16,500 nt of DNA, taken from the NCBI GenBank assembly GCA_030612905.1, contig JAUWNA010000011.1, forward strand, positions 1 through 16,500. The letters are read 5' to 3'. Under the pieces are notes generated by a model, which worked only from the letters and a program-made list of their open reading frames with translations, had not been told where the DNA came from and made no database searches. The first letter of the stretch is position 1. The number at the start of each line of letters is the position of its first letter. The position numbers were made by a program, and so were the translations under genes. The DNA is from Promethearchaeota archaeon. GTDB lineage: Archaea > Asgardarchaeota > Lokiarchaeia > Sigyniarchaeales > SOKP01. Below are positions 7,929 through 14,437 of the stretch, piece after piece.

Positions 7929-8927
7929 ATGGCAAAAAAAAAAGTTGATTTAGAAGAAAATATCAGTGAAGACGAAATAAAAACGGAGGTAAAATACGAA
8001 CTAAAGGATTTACCGGGAGTAGGGGATGTTACAATAAAAAAGTTAAAGGACGCAGGAATAGTCTCGATCAAATATCTTGCAATTTATCCAATTTCTAAAT
8101 TAATGGATAAAGCTGGAATTGGAGAAAAAACAGCTCAAAAAATAGTTAAAGCTGCTCAAGACATTGAAAAAATGGGATTTGAAAGCGCTGACATTATATG
8201 GGAAAAAAGAAAGCATTTGAATCGGTTAACAACAAGTAGTCATACATTAGACGAGTTATTTGCAGGAGGGATTGAACCGGGTGCTTTAACCGAGTTTTAT
8301 GGAGAATATAGAACGGGAAAGACCCAAATAGCGCATCAACTCTGTGTAAACGTTCAATTACCCTACGAAGAAGGAGGCCTTGAAGGTAATGCCCTTTATA
8401 TCGATTCGGAAGGAACTTTTAGACCTGAAAGAATAGTCCAAATGGCCGAAGCTAAAGATTTAGATTATAATCAAGTTTTACGGAATATTACTGTTGGGAG
8501 AGCTTATAACTCTGATCACCAAGTCCTGCTAGCACAAGAAGCTTCAAAGATAATTAAAGAAAAGAATATAAAACTAATTGTTGTAGATTCAATAATTGGG
8601 CACTTTCGAAGCGAATATGTCGGGAGGGGCACTTTGGCAAATCGACAACAAATACTCAACACTCATATCCACGATTTATTAAGGTTAACAGAAATATTTG
8701 ACGAGTTGGTAATAATGATTACCAACCAAGTTTCTTCGAAGCCAGATGTATTCTATGGAAATCCAACAACTCATACGGGAGGACATATTATGGCCCATGG
8801 TGCTACAATAAGAATTTATTTAAGAAAAGGAAAAGGAGAACAGAGGGTAGCAAAAATGGTTGATGCCCCCCATTTACCCGAAGGAGAAGCTGTATTCACA
8901 ATAACTAATGGTGGTATAACCGATTAA
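7929..8927 (+). CDS. radA: RadA recombinase (RecA/Rad51 family)
   Basis: RadA is the archaeal strand-exchange ATPase. It polymerises on single-stranded DNA and drives homologous recombination repair. Starting from the ATG at 7929 the protein has 332 residues, typical of RadA; an in-frame GTG 15 bases upstream would add five unremarkable residues. Order of parts: helix-hairpin-helix DNA-binding domain (about 24-75, with LPGVGDVT and AGIGEKTA), a linker with the polymerisation motif region around 85-100, then the RecA core. Walker A is GEYRTGKT (125-132) and Walker B is LIVVD (216-220). DNA-binding and effector regions are HFRSEYVGRGTLANRQQ (225-241), ITNQVSS and GGHIMAH. The C terminus, LPEGEAVFTITNGGITD, is archaeal in style. 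No intein interrupts it. Walker A carries Arg-Thr as in eukaryotic Rad51/Dmc1, where archaeal RadA usually has Gly-Ser. No clear Shine-Dalgarno is present. It is convergent with the OsmC gene. Confidence 0.97.
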   Translation: MAKKKVDLEENISEDEIKTEVKYELKDLPGVGDVTIKKLKDAGIVSIKYLAIYPISKLMDKAGIGEKTAQKIVKAAQDIEKMGFESADIIWEKRKHLNRLTTSSHTLDELFAGGIEPGALTEFYGEYRTGKTQIAHQLCVNVQLPYEEGGLEGNALYIDSEGTFRPERIVQMAEAKDLDYNQVLRNITVGRAYNSDHQVLLAQEASKIIKEKNIKLIVVDSIIGHFRSEYVGRGTLANRQQILNTHIHDLLRLTEIFDELVIMITNQVSSKPDVFYGNPTTHTGGHIMAHGATIRIYLRKGKGEQRVAKMVDAPHLPEGEAVFTITNGGITD

Positions 8928-8955
8928 ATTATACAATTAATTTATACACACATTT

Positions 8956-8981
8956 AAAAAGTTATAAAAAGATAATAAAAA
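8956..8981 (-). terminator. U-tract terminator for the OsmC gene
   Basis: On the minus strand, three T5 runs (8977-8981, 8966-8970, 8956-8960) follow the OsmC stop within about 30 bases, as in archaeal oligo-U terminators. The same bases are A5 tracts spaced 10-11 bp apart, a spacing that also favours intrinsic DNA curvature in the RadA/OsmC convergent gap. Confidence 0.5.
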
Positions 8982-8984
8982 GAA

Positions 8985-9422
8985 TTAATAATTAACATTC
9001 ACTTCAACATCAATACCTTCTCGAACGGCCTGAGTTACAACACAGTATTCTTCGAACATCTTTCTACATTGATCTGCTCTTTTACGAGTGTCAGGATCGT
9101 TAATCTTAATATCAAGATCTACATCGATCTTTTTAACTCTCCAGAAACCTTTTTTGTTTCTCGCAATTGTTAGTTCTGCTTCAGCTTTCAAATCGTCTAA
9201 AGTTAGATTTCTTTTTTTTAAACAAAAGATAAAACTAGCACTCAAACATCCTAATAAGGCTAATCCTAACATTCTTGTAGGATTAGGACCAAGCATGTCA
9301 ACCTCATCCTTATTTGTATCGTCCACATAGCAATCTTTTACTTTCATATCCCCAAGGTCACACGAAAATATCATTTCTTGTTCTAAAGACAATCCAACTT
9401 TGGTTTTCATTCCTTCAGACAT
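8985..9422 (-). CDS. OsmC/Ohr-family redox protein
   Basis: This 145-residue protein belongs to the OsmC/Ohr superfamily, whose characterised members reduce organic hydroperoxides through a Cys pair; many archaeal members are uncharacterised. The hallmark GPNPTRMLGLALLGC region (45-59) leads into the central helix, with Cys59 at the usual peroxidatic position. Cys127 in EEYCVVTQA (124-132) sits at the usual resolving position. Two further cysteines, Cys67 and Cys119, lie close by and could join disulfide exchange. Size is normal for the family (135-150). The ATG is supported by a minus-strand GTGATC (9427-9432), complementary to the 16S rRNA tail, four bases upstream. It is transcribed alone, convergent with radA. 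Cytoplasmic. Family firm; substrate unknown. Confidence 0.88.
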   Translation of the reverse strand: MSEGMKTKVGLSLEQEMIFSCDLGDMKVKDCYVDDTNKDEVDMLGPNPTRMLGLALLGCLSASFIFCLKKRNLTLDDLKAEAELTIARNKKGFWRVKKIDVDLDIKINDPDTRKRADQCRKMFEEYCVVTQAVREGIDVEVNVNY

Positions 9423-9568
9423 ATAAGATCACATTTATATTAATTTTTTTAGGTTATTAATTTAATTTACATCCACTTTGTGGGACATGATTTAAAACTT
9501 ACATTTAACTCTTAAATTTTTTTCATTTAATTTATAAGGTACAAGAATCGATTATATTCAGGCTAAAT

Positions 9569-10162
9569 TTAATCTGAAGATTCAATTCTTTTTAATAGAA
9601 AGTGTCTATACAAATGGAAAAATAAAAAAATAAAATAAATGAATAGAAAAAAAATATATTGAAACGCAAAAATAATTATAAATATAACCATGAGTACAAA
9701 TAAAATAACTTCAATTCCTAAACAAATCTTACTACTATAATATTTTTCATCAAAAAAGGATTCAGGTTTTTTATATTTAGTCAAGTATTTAGGAAGATTG
9801 TTAAATTCTTCTTTTGATATTAATAGTTTTAATCCAACTTGTTTTTTTTGAAAGTAGAAAAAATTTGTACCCCAATCAAAAGTATCTATAACGATATGTG
9901 TAGAATATGCGATACCACTGAATAACAATGCGGGCCAATTAGAAATTATTCCAATTACTATGATAAAGAGACTAGGAATTATTGAATGAGAAATAAGCAT
10001 TCTGTGATTGTGGTCTTTAGCGTATTGAGAAAAAAAGACGTCAAAATCACAGATAAAAGAAAGTAAAAGGATGAGGAAATATTCAAACAAAGAAAAATTG
10101 AAAAAGTAATTCAATATTGAAACATAGATTATTCCTACAGCAAAATGTGAATTAATATGCAT
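9569..10162 (-). CDS. YdjM/DUF457-family membrane-bound metal-dependent hydrolase
   Basis: This 197-residue protein has four to five membrane helices and the polar signature of the YdjM/DUF457 (COG1988) family of predicted membrane metal-dependent hydrolases. His2 and His6 (MHINSH) are at the extreme N terminus. An acidic pair lies in CDFD (38-41). Next come HNHR (51-54) with SHS (58-60), and then STHIVIDTFDWG (87-98), with His and Asp residues placed as metal ligands. Several bacterial relatives respond to DNA damage, but the reaction of the family is not established. The ATG is supported because MH-x-x-SH begins the family signature. The C-terminal 60 residues are very rich in Phe and Ile and form two further helices. 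It follows the PfkB gene with a 20-base gap and is probably cotranscribed with it. Confidence 0.8.
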   Translation of the reverse strand: MHINSHFAVGIIYVSILNYFFNFSLFEYFLILLLSFICDFDVFFSQYAKDHNHRMLISHSIIPSLFIIVIGIISNWPALLFSGIAYSTHIVIDTFDWGTNFFYFQKKQVGLKLLISKEEFNNLPKYLTKYKKPESFFDEKYYSSKICLGIEVILFVLMVIFIIIFAFQYIFFLFIYFIFLFFHLYRHFLLKRIESSD

Positions 10163-10169
10163 GCTATTA

Positions 10170-10180
10170 CACTTAAAGTG
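10170..10180. repeat. 11-bp palindrome in the PfkB-DUF457 junction
   Basis: CACTT-A-AAGTG is a perfect inverted repeat around one central base. It fills most of the 20-base gap between the PfkB stop and the DUF457 start on the minus strand. It could be a small hairpin in the message that affects translation of the second gene, a protein-binding site, or chance. Confidence 0.3.
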
Positions 10181-10182
10181 AA

Positions 10183-11163
10183 TTAGTTGATATAATTTTT
10201 ATTTTCTAACCTTTTTAAAACTTTTTTTTTCGTTTCGAACCCCGTTGGACCTTTCATTTCAATCAGAAAAGATGCTGCCGCTGATGCAAAGTATCCCGCA
10301 CTTTCAACCGCATTCCAAGACTTATCAGAATTGATTAGTTCATATAGAAAAATGGATAAATATATATCACCTGCTCCAGTTTCATCCACAACAGTTTTTG
10401 GTTTAAAAGCCGGGATTTTTAATAGTTTTTCTCCATTCTTTAATATCATTGATCCTCCTTCTCCCAGTGTCATGATATATATAGCTTTATTTTCTAATCT
10501 CTTAAAGGATTCCATTACGTTTTGTAGGTCTGTTTCACCAGATAATAATTTCATTTCAACCTCAGACCCTTTTAGAATTAATCGATCACCTATTAAGCGA
10601 ATAATTTTTTTCATGTTAGCAATAATCGCTTCATCTGAGATATAAGATATTTTCCCATCATCGTTAATATTTCTAATAAATCCTTGTAAATCAATTCCAA
10701 TAAAAGCATTTGGAAATACCTCTAACATTTTTGATACATATTCGTAAGAAACTTCATTACACAAAGGAACTAATACGATAATATTCGGAAGGGTTGTTTT
10801 ATAAAATTCAGGTATATCTTCGAATCTTAGATTAGGACTTCTAGATTTGAGGGTTAGTGTTCTTGAATGATTTGAATAATCTAAAACAAAATTGGTATTT
10901 TCGGTCTCAAACGATTTCACACCACTAATATCTATAGACTTGTTATCAAAATGTTTTAATAACGATTTATTAAAATTTATAGTTCCTAAATTTGAGATAA
11001 TACCAATCTTCGTTGACTTCGTATATTTTCTAAGCCCTAACGAGCCAAAAGTAACACTTCCACCTAAAGATGGTTTTCGTTTTTGTTTAAATCGAATTAT
11101 ACTGTCGATGGCTATGTGTCCAATAAATACAAATGATAACGAATTTTTCATATGAATAGCCAT
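10183..11163 (-). CDS. PfkB-family (ribokinase-like) carbohydrate kinase
   Basis: This PfkB-type kinase should phosphorylate a sugar or nucleoside with ATP. From the ATG at 11163 it has 326 residues. FVFIGHIAID (11-20) forms the first strand. LGGSVTFGSLGL (33-44) is the family GG signature in the sugar-binding region. VVDETGAGDIYLSIFL (258-273) is the C-terminal signature, with GAGD forming the anion hole and Asp266 the catalytic base. GEGGSMI (235-241) belongs to the nucleotide region. The substrate cannot be told from sequence, and the lid region does not point to one. A TTG at 11193 would add ten polar residues, and the ATG at 11151 is also possible; neither has a convincing Shine-Dalgarno, so the start is uncertain. 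A strong TATA box lies about 85 bases upstream. It leads a two-gene unit with the DUF457 protein. Confidence 0.87.
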   Translation of the reverse strand: MAIHMKNSLSFVFIGHIAIDSIIRFKQKRKPSLGGSVTFGSLGLRKYTKSTKIGIISNLGTINFNKSLLKHFDNKSIDISGVKSFETENTNFVLDYSNHSRTLTLKSRSPNLRFEDIPEFYKTTLPNIIVLVPLCNEVSYEYVSKMLEVFPNAFIGIDLQGFIRNINDDGKISYISDEAIIANMKKIIRLIGDRLILKGSEVEMKLLSGETDLQNVMESFKRLENKAIYIMTLGEGGSMILKNGEKLLKIPAFKPKTVVDETGAGDIYLSIFLYELINSDKSWNAVESAGYFASAAASFLIEMKGPTGFETKKKVLKRLENKNYIN

Positions 11164-11246
11164 CTTTTCTTCATTTAATTTCTTATCGCACAAAGAACTT
11201 ACTTAATTATAATATTTGAAACTTTTGGTTATGGTTTAAAATAAAA

Positions 11247-11261
11247 TCTATATAAGAAAGA
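11247..11261 (-). promoter_or_regulatory. TATA promoter for the PfkB-DUF457 unit
   Basis: On the minus strand CTTATATA, preceded by a TTC-rich element, is a near-consensus archaeal TATA box. Immediately upstream, AAGAA and TTCTT (11258-11262 and 11268-11272) form a 5-bp inverted repeat that would overlap BRE and could be a regulator site. Initiation near 11225 would give a leader of about 60 bases. Confidence 0.45.
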
Positions 11262-11301
11262 ACTTCATTCTTAAAAATGAGACAAGACTTAATAAATTTG
11301 C

Positions 11302-11307
11302 AAAAAA
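11302..11307 (-). terminator. T6 run after the coiled-coil gene
   Basis: A minus-strand T6 run lies about nine bases past the stop of the coiled-coil gene, ahead of a separate TATA box for PfkB. It probably ends the MEMO/coiled-coil transcript, though the single run is short. Confidence 0.35.
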
Positions 11308-11315
11308 TCAATTAA

Positions 11316-12437
11316 CTATGTTTGGTAAACTTGTTTATTTAATTCTGAAATCTTTTTATCTTTCTCAGTAATAATTGATTTTAACTTGTTTATATTTTTC
11401 TGTAGATTTTCGACTAATTCGGGCATTGAACCCGCAGAAACCGTAGTTGGGGTTATTTGTGATAATTTTAAGTCTGCTATTATATTTTCCCTTTCTTTTA
11501 TTTTACTTTCAAGGTCTTTTATTTTTTGTTCGACATTTTGGGTGGCAATCTGCGTTGCTTCTATTCTCTCAACCACTATAGAACTTTGAAATCTTTCAAG
11601 ATCTTTTTTAAGTGATTCATTTTCTTCTTTCAATGATTCCAAATCTTGAGAGCTAAATTGGAATCCTTTTCCTTCTAAAGCATTCTTAAGTTGTGATTTC
11701 TCTTTGGTTAATTTTTCAATCACCCGTTTATATTTTGTTAAATCCGATTGCAGATCTTTACATAATGCTTCAAGCGGTTTTGAAGACGGTTCAGGAGGGA
11801 GTGGTTTGATAACGGTAGGTGTTGGAGGCTTAGGAGGCTTAGGGGGTTCTACTTGAAGTACATAATCTACAGGCGCTCCTTTCATTTTTTCGACTAATTG
11901 CTTATTTAGTGAATTAATCTCATCCGATAATACTGAAATTTTTGACTCTAGATTTGTTACGTTAGATTTTCTTTTATTCAAATCAGATTGCAGCTCCTCA
12001 ACCAACGAGCCATTTACTGATGTTGTTGGACCTGAAGAAGAAATACTCGCTGTTTCCAGATGAGAAATTAGACTATCTTTGGCTTTAATTTCTTCATCCT
12101 TTTCTAGCAAGAGTTTTATCATACTTTTTACTTTACTACTAAGCTCTGAATTTTCGAACTTTAATTCGTTCACTTTTATGCTTATTTCAACTACCGCCTC
12201 TTCCTTCTCTACTTTTAATTTTTCTTTTTCAGCAACAACACTTTTAAGGATTTCCTCAGACCGGGTTATCAAATTAATATTAGCAGCAATTTTTTTTCTC
12301 AAATCATCGTTTTCTTTTTGTAATGATTCAATTTTATCAAGTGACTCTCCAATTACAGAAGATTGATTCTCTGATGTGATTTTTTTTTTCCAAAGAGAGA
12401 TAAAGTCTTCTACTTTCTCCTCGTTTTCCTCTGGCAT
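11316..12437 (-). CDS. Coiled-coil protein with three repeated helical modules and Pro/Ser/Thr linkers
   Basis: I do not recognise this 373-residue soluble protein. Most of it has heptad-like Leu/Ile spacing with many Lys and Glu residues, so long coiled coils are expected (about 28-130, 144-190, 221-325, 339-370). Three segments resemble each other: 144-170 (LVEELQSDLNKRK...), 221-250 (LCKDLQSDLTKYK...) and 339-367 (LVENLQKNINKLK...). The shared pattern is LQ-x-x-[LI]-x-K-x-K-x-x-[IV]. Each follows a flexible linker: SISSSGPTTSVNGS, a proline-rich stretch with PPKPPKPPTP at about 198-220, and TPTTVSAGSMPE. No ATPase head, membrane segment or zinc motif is present. The ATG at 12437 is preferred over a TTG at 12446, which lies in a duplicated sequence. 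It is 44 bases downstream of MEMO-A and probably cotranscribed with it. A scaffold or structural role is inferred from composition. Confidence 0.75.
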   Translation of the reverse strand: MPEENEEKVEDFISLWKKKITSENQSSVIGESLDKIESLQKENDDLRKKIAANINLITRSEEILKSVVAEKEKLKVEKEEAVVEISIKVNELKFENSELSSKVKSMIKLLLEKDEEIKAKDSLISHLETASISSSGPTTSVNGSLVEELQSDLNKRKSNVTNLESKISVLSDEINSLNKQLVEKMKGAPVDYVLQVEPPKPPKPPTPTVIKPLPPEPSSKPLEALCKDLQSDLTKYKRVIEKLTKEKSQLKNALEGKGFQFSSQDLESLKEENESLKKDLERFQSSIVVERIEATQIATQNVEQKIKDLESKIKERENIIADLKLSQITPTTVSAGSMPELVENLQKNINKLKSIITEKDKKISELNKQVYQT

Positions 12438-12483
12438 ATTTCTCAAAATTTTTTCTTTAATTTAATATTTCTCAAAATTTTTT
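12436..12483. repeat. 19-bp direct repeat at the MEMO-A/coiled-coil junction
   Basis: The 19-base sequence beginning ATATTTCTCAAAA occurs perfectly at 12436-12454 and 12465-12483, a 29-base period. One copy reaches into the last codon region of MEMO-A, and the other covers the start codon of the coiled-coil gene. It looks like a local duplication that created most of the present intergenic spacer, and it supplies the alternative TTG start. Confidence 0.7.
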
Positions 12484-13363
12484 ATTTTACAATAATCCCC
12501 GAAAAATAACCAACACAATATCCGTATCCTCCTCTAATATCGCTACTAGTATAATATTTTAACAATTCACCTTTGGTTGCGTTTAATTTTTCACAAATTA
12601 ACATTAAAGTCGTTATTGTTTGGGCTCCGCATACGGTTGTTTTTGAAGCAGCTGAAAGAGTTTTTTTGGGTTTTAATTCTACAAAAGCATCAATAACATC
12701 TTGATCAAATTTCTTAAACTCACTTAATTGATTTTTATCAAGAACTTCTTTATGTGACATATCAGATGATGCTACAATAACAATATCTTTGTTTAACGCC
12801 TTAATAGCTGTTGAAATATCGGAAGCTATTTTTTCAAATACGCTATAATCTCTTCTAATTCCTATTTTTAGTGTTACTATTTTTACATCTTTATCTTTAG
12901 CGCAATATTTAATGAAAGGTAATTGTATTTCAATATTGTGTTCTTGTTCCATGAAGCCGGTGAAGGCAGAACGATCTTCAACAATCATTTCACTTGTATC
13001 TAAAATCTTTTTAGATAATTCATCGTCAATTAGTAAGTTACCTAAAGGCGTTTCCCAAGCCCCATCTTCTAATAGAGCTACCTTTCCATAGCCAACATGA
13101 TCAGTCCCTAATACGATAACTGTGTCCGGGATTCTTTCTTTAAATAAGTTCAAATACGTAAAGGCGGCACATCTTCCAGAAAAGGTATATCCTGCATGAG
13201 GAGATACCCCTCCAATTATAGTCCTATTATTTTGATTTAGCGTTTCAGGTAATTTACCAGGCCCAAACTCTTTATCAGAAAAAGCCTGTTCTAAGTTTTT
13301 TATTAAATCTTCTTTTTTACCAGGGTACCAACTTCCCGCATGCGATGCTTTTCTTATAACCAA
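12482..13363 (-). CDS. MEMO-family protein, copy A (metal-site residues intact)
   Basis: MEMO proteins share the fold of class III extradiol dioxygenases. The human protein binds copper or iron, and the archaeal function is unsettled. This copy has 293 residues, normal for the family. It keeps the conserved residues: His8 (ASHAGSWY), His56 (SPHAGY), His89 (GTDHVGY), His142 (EHNIEIQLPF), Asp201/His204 (SSDMSH) and Cys245 (TVCGAQ). His56, His89 and Cys245 correspond to the metal ligands of human MEMO1 (His49, His81, Cys244). The start is a TTG at 13363: an AAGGTGAT Shine-Dalgarno lies four bases upstream, and the resulting MVIRKASHAG matches the start of copy B (MVLRESSAAG). A GTG at 13372 would lie inside that Shine-Dalgarno. 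It is 40 bases after copy B and upstream of the coiled-coil gene, probably in one transcript. Soluble, cytoplasmic. Confidence 0.9.
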   Translation of the reverse strand: MVIRKASHAGSWYPGKKEDLIKNLEQAFSDKEFGPGKLPETLNQNNRTIIGGVSPHAGYTFSGRCAAFTYLNLFKERIPDTVIVLGTDHVGYGKVALLEDGAWETPLGNLLIDDELSKKILDTSEMIVEDRSAFTGFMEQEHNIEIQLPFIKYCAKDKDVKIVTLKIGIRRDYSVFEKIASDISTAIKALNKDIVIVASSDMSHKEVLDKNQLSEFKKFDQDVIDAFVELKPKKTLSAASKTTVCGAQTITTLMLICEKLNATKGELLKYYTSSDIRGGYGYCVGYFSGIIVK

Positions 13364-13367
13364 TTTT

Positions 13368-13378
13368 ATCACCTTCTT
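13368..13378 (-). promoter_or_regulatory. Ribosome binding site that fixes the MEMO-A start
   Basis: Minus-strand AAGAAGGTGAT matches the complement of the archaeal 16S rRNA 3' end over AAGGTGAT. Spacing of four bases to the TTG at 13363 is good, while the GTG at 13372 lies inside the site and would be unusable with it. This is the strongest Shine-Dalgarno in the window. Confidence 0.6.
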
Positions 13379-13403
13379 CTAAATAATTATTGTTATTTTT
13401 CTA

Positions 13404-14312
13404 TTAAATATCTTTTATAATAATCCCCGAAAAATATCCTGCATTATATTTACATGGACCAGAGCCTCCACCTTTGTCATAACTAGTGTAATAATTTAAC
13501 GCTTTACATTCGTTTGCACCCATCCTTTTACATATTAACATTAATGTGGTAAGAATCTGTGGTCCTTTTATAGAAGATTTTGACGCATCAAAAAAAGTCT
13601 TCTTTGGATTAAATTCTATAAACGATTTGATTACAGATTTATCTGCTAAGAGCATTTCTTGCACTTTTAAATCAGCAGTAAATTCATCTTTACAAATAAT
13701 ATGACTCATATCTGTAGAACCTATAAATACTATATCTTTGTTTAAGGATTGGACTGCTCTCGCGATATCTTTAGATAATTTATCTAATTTATCATAATCC
13801 ATTATAGAAATAATAATTGGCAAGATTTTTATCTCTCTCTTTAACCCACAATATTTAATAAACGGCAATTGTACATCAATGTAATATTCTCTTCCAAAGG
13901 GAAATCCAACAAAAGCAGAATCATCTCCTTTAACCATGCTACTCGTTTTTAACAATTTTTGAGACAAATCGCTATCAACCTCTAGGTTACCTAATGGAGT
14001 TTCCCATTCACCTACTTCTAATAAAACAATGTTGTTATATCCTAAATCTTCAGTGGCTAATATTACAACAGTATCTGGGATTTTTTCCTTAAACAAATGT
14101 AAATATGTATGTGCCGCACAGCAACCAGAATAAGCGTAACCCCCGTGTGGAGATATTCCACCAAAATTTGTTCTTGTTTTTTGGTTTAAGGAGTTGAATT
14201 TTTCACCTGGTCCAAATTCTTTATCTAAAAAAGATTCATCCAACATTTTAATTAAATCCGATTTGGATCGTGGATAATAAATTCCCGCGGCAGAAGATTC
14301 TCTTAATACCAA
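13404..14312 (-). CDS. MEMO-family protein, copy B (active-site residues replaced)
   Basis: This 302-residue tandem paralogue of MEMO-A aligns almost without gaps, including LNQ...T, LHLFKEKIPDTV, EWETPLGNL, VQLPFIKYC and the C-terminal AGYFSGIIIK. Key positions differ. The N-terminal His is Ala8. His89 of copy A is Asp89 (LATEDLGY). His142 is Tyr143 (REYYID). The ligand Cys is Lys249 (SSIKGPQ). His56 (SPHGGY) and Asp201/His204 (STDMSH) remain. Two of three metal ligands are thus lost, so metal binding and any catalysis like that of copy A are unlikely. The intact frame and conserved core suggest a kept, non-catalytic role such as a heteromeric partner of copy A. The TTG start is the only start codon after an in-frame stop. 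No Shine-Dalgarno is seen. It is the first gene of the leftward cluster. Confidence 0.88.
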   Translation of the reverse strand: MVLRESSAAGIYYPRSKSDLIKMLDESFLDKEFGPGEKFNSLNQKTRTNFGGISPHGGYAYSGCCAAHTYLHLFKEKIPDTVVILATEDLGYNNIVLLEVGEWETPLGNLEVDSDLSQKLLKTSSMVKGDDSAFVGFPFGREYYIDVQLPFIKYCGLKREIKILPIIISIMDYDKLDKLSKDIARAVQSLNKDIVFIGSTDMSHIICKDEFTADLKVQEMLLADKSVIKSFIEFNPKKTFFDASKSSIKGPQILTTLMLICKRMGANECKALNYYTSYDKGGGSGPCKYNAGYFSGIIIKDI

Positions 14313-14363
14313 ATTTAATTTTGAGTGAATGATTTAAATTATTCTATTAAAACAATTGTATTA

Positions 14364-14377
14364 GAAATTTATATAAT
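14364..14377. promoter_or_regulatory. Shared AT core promoter between MEMO-B and EndA
   Basis: On the plus strand GAAATTTATATAA is a textbook BRE plus TATA, about 65 bases before the EndA ATG. On the minus strand the same bases read TTATATAAATTTC, a good TATA about 55 bases before the MEMO-B start. One core may serve both genes, or there may be two overlapping sites. Confidence 0.5.
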
Positions 14378-14437
14378 TATATCTATTGTTTGTTAAATTG
14401 GAAGAATTATTAAATTATCCGTTATACATCTAATTAG

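Noticed and set aside
9473..9483. CCAC-TTT-GTGG hairpin about 50 bases upstream of the OsmC start
   Set aside because: The 4-bp stem is too short to stand out in 16 kb, and no TATA box is clearly placed against it.
9557..9578. TTCAG...CTGAA inverted repeat around the DUF457 stop codon
   Set aside because: It has a 5-bp stem with a 12-base loop and no U-tract after it on the minus strand, so it is not convincing as a terminator.
11164..11315. Possible RNA gene or riboswitch in the gap upstream of PfkB
   Set aside because: The gap is AT-rich with only a TATA box, a 5-bp inverted repeat and a T6 run. No stable folded domain or known aptamer motif is apparent.
12079..12366. Ser/Phe-rich open frame of 95 codons on the plus strand
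   Set aside because: It is the complement of the Lys/Glu-rich coiled-coil gene, and its Ser/Phe-rich content is what the reverse of GAA/AAA/GAG codons produces.
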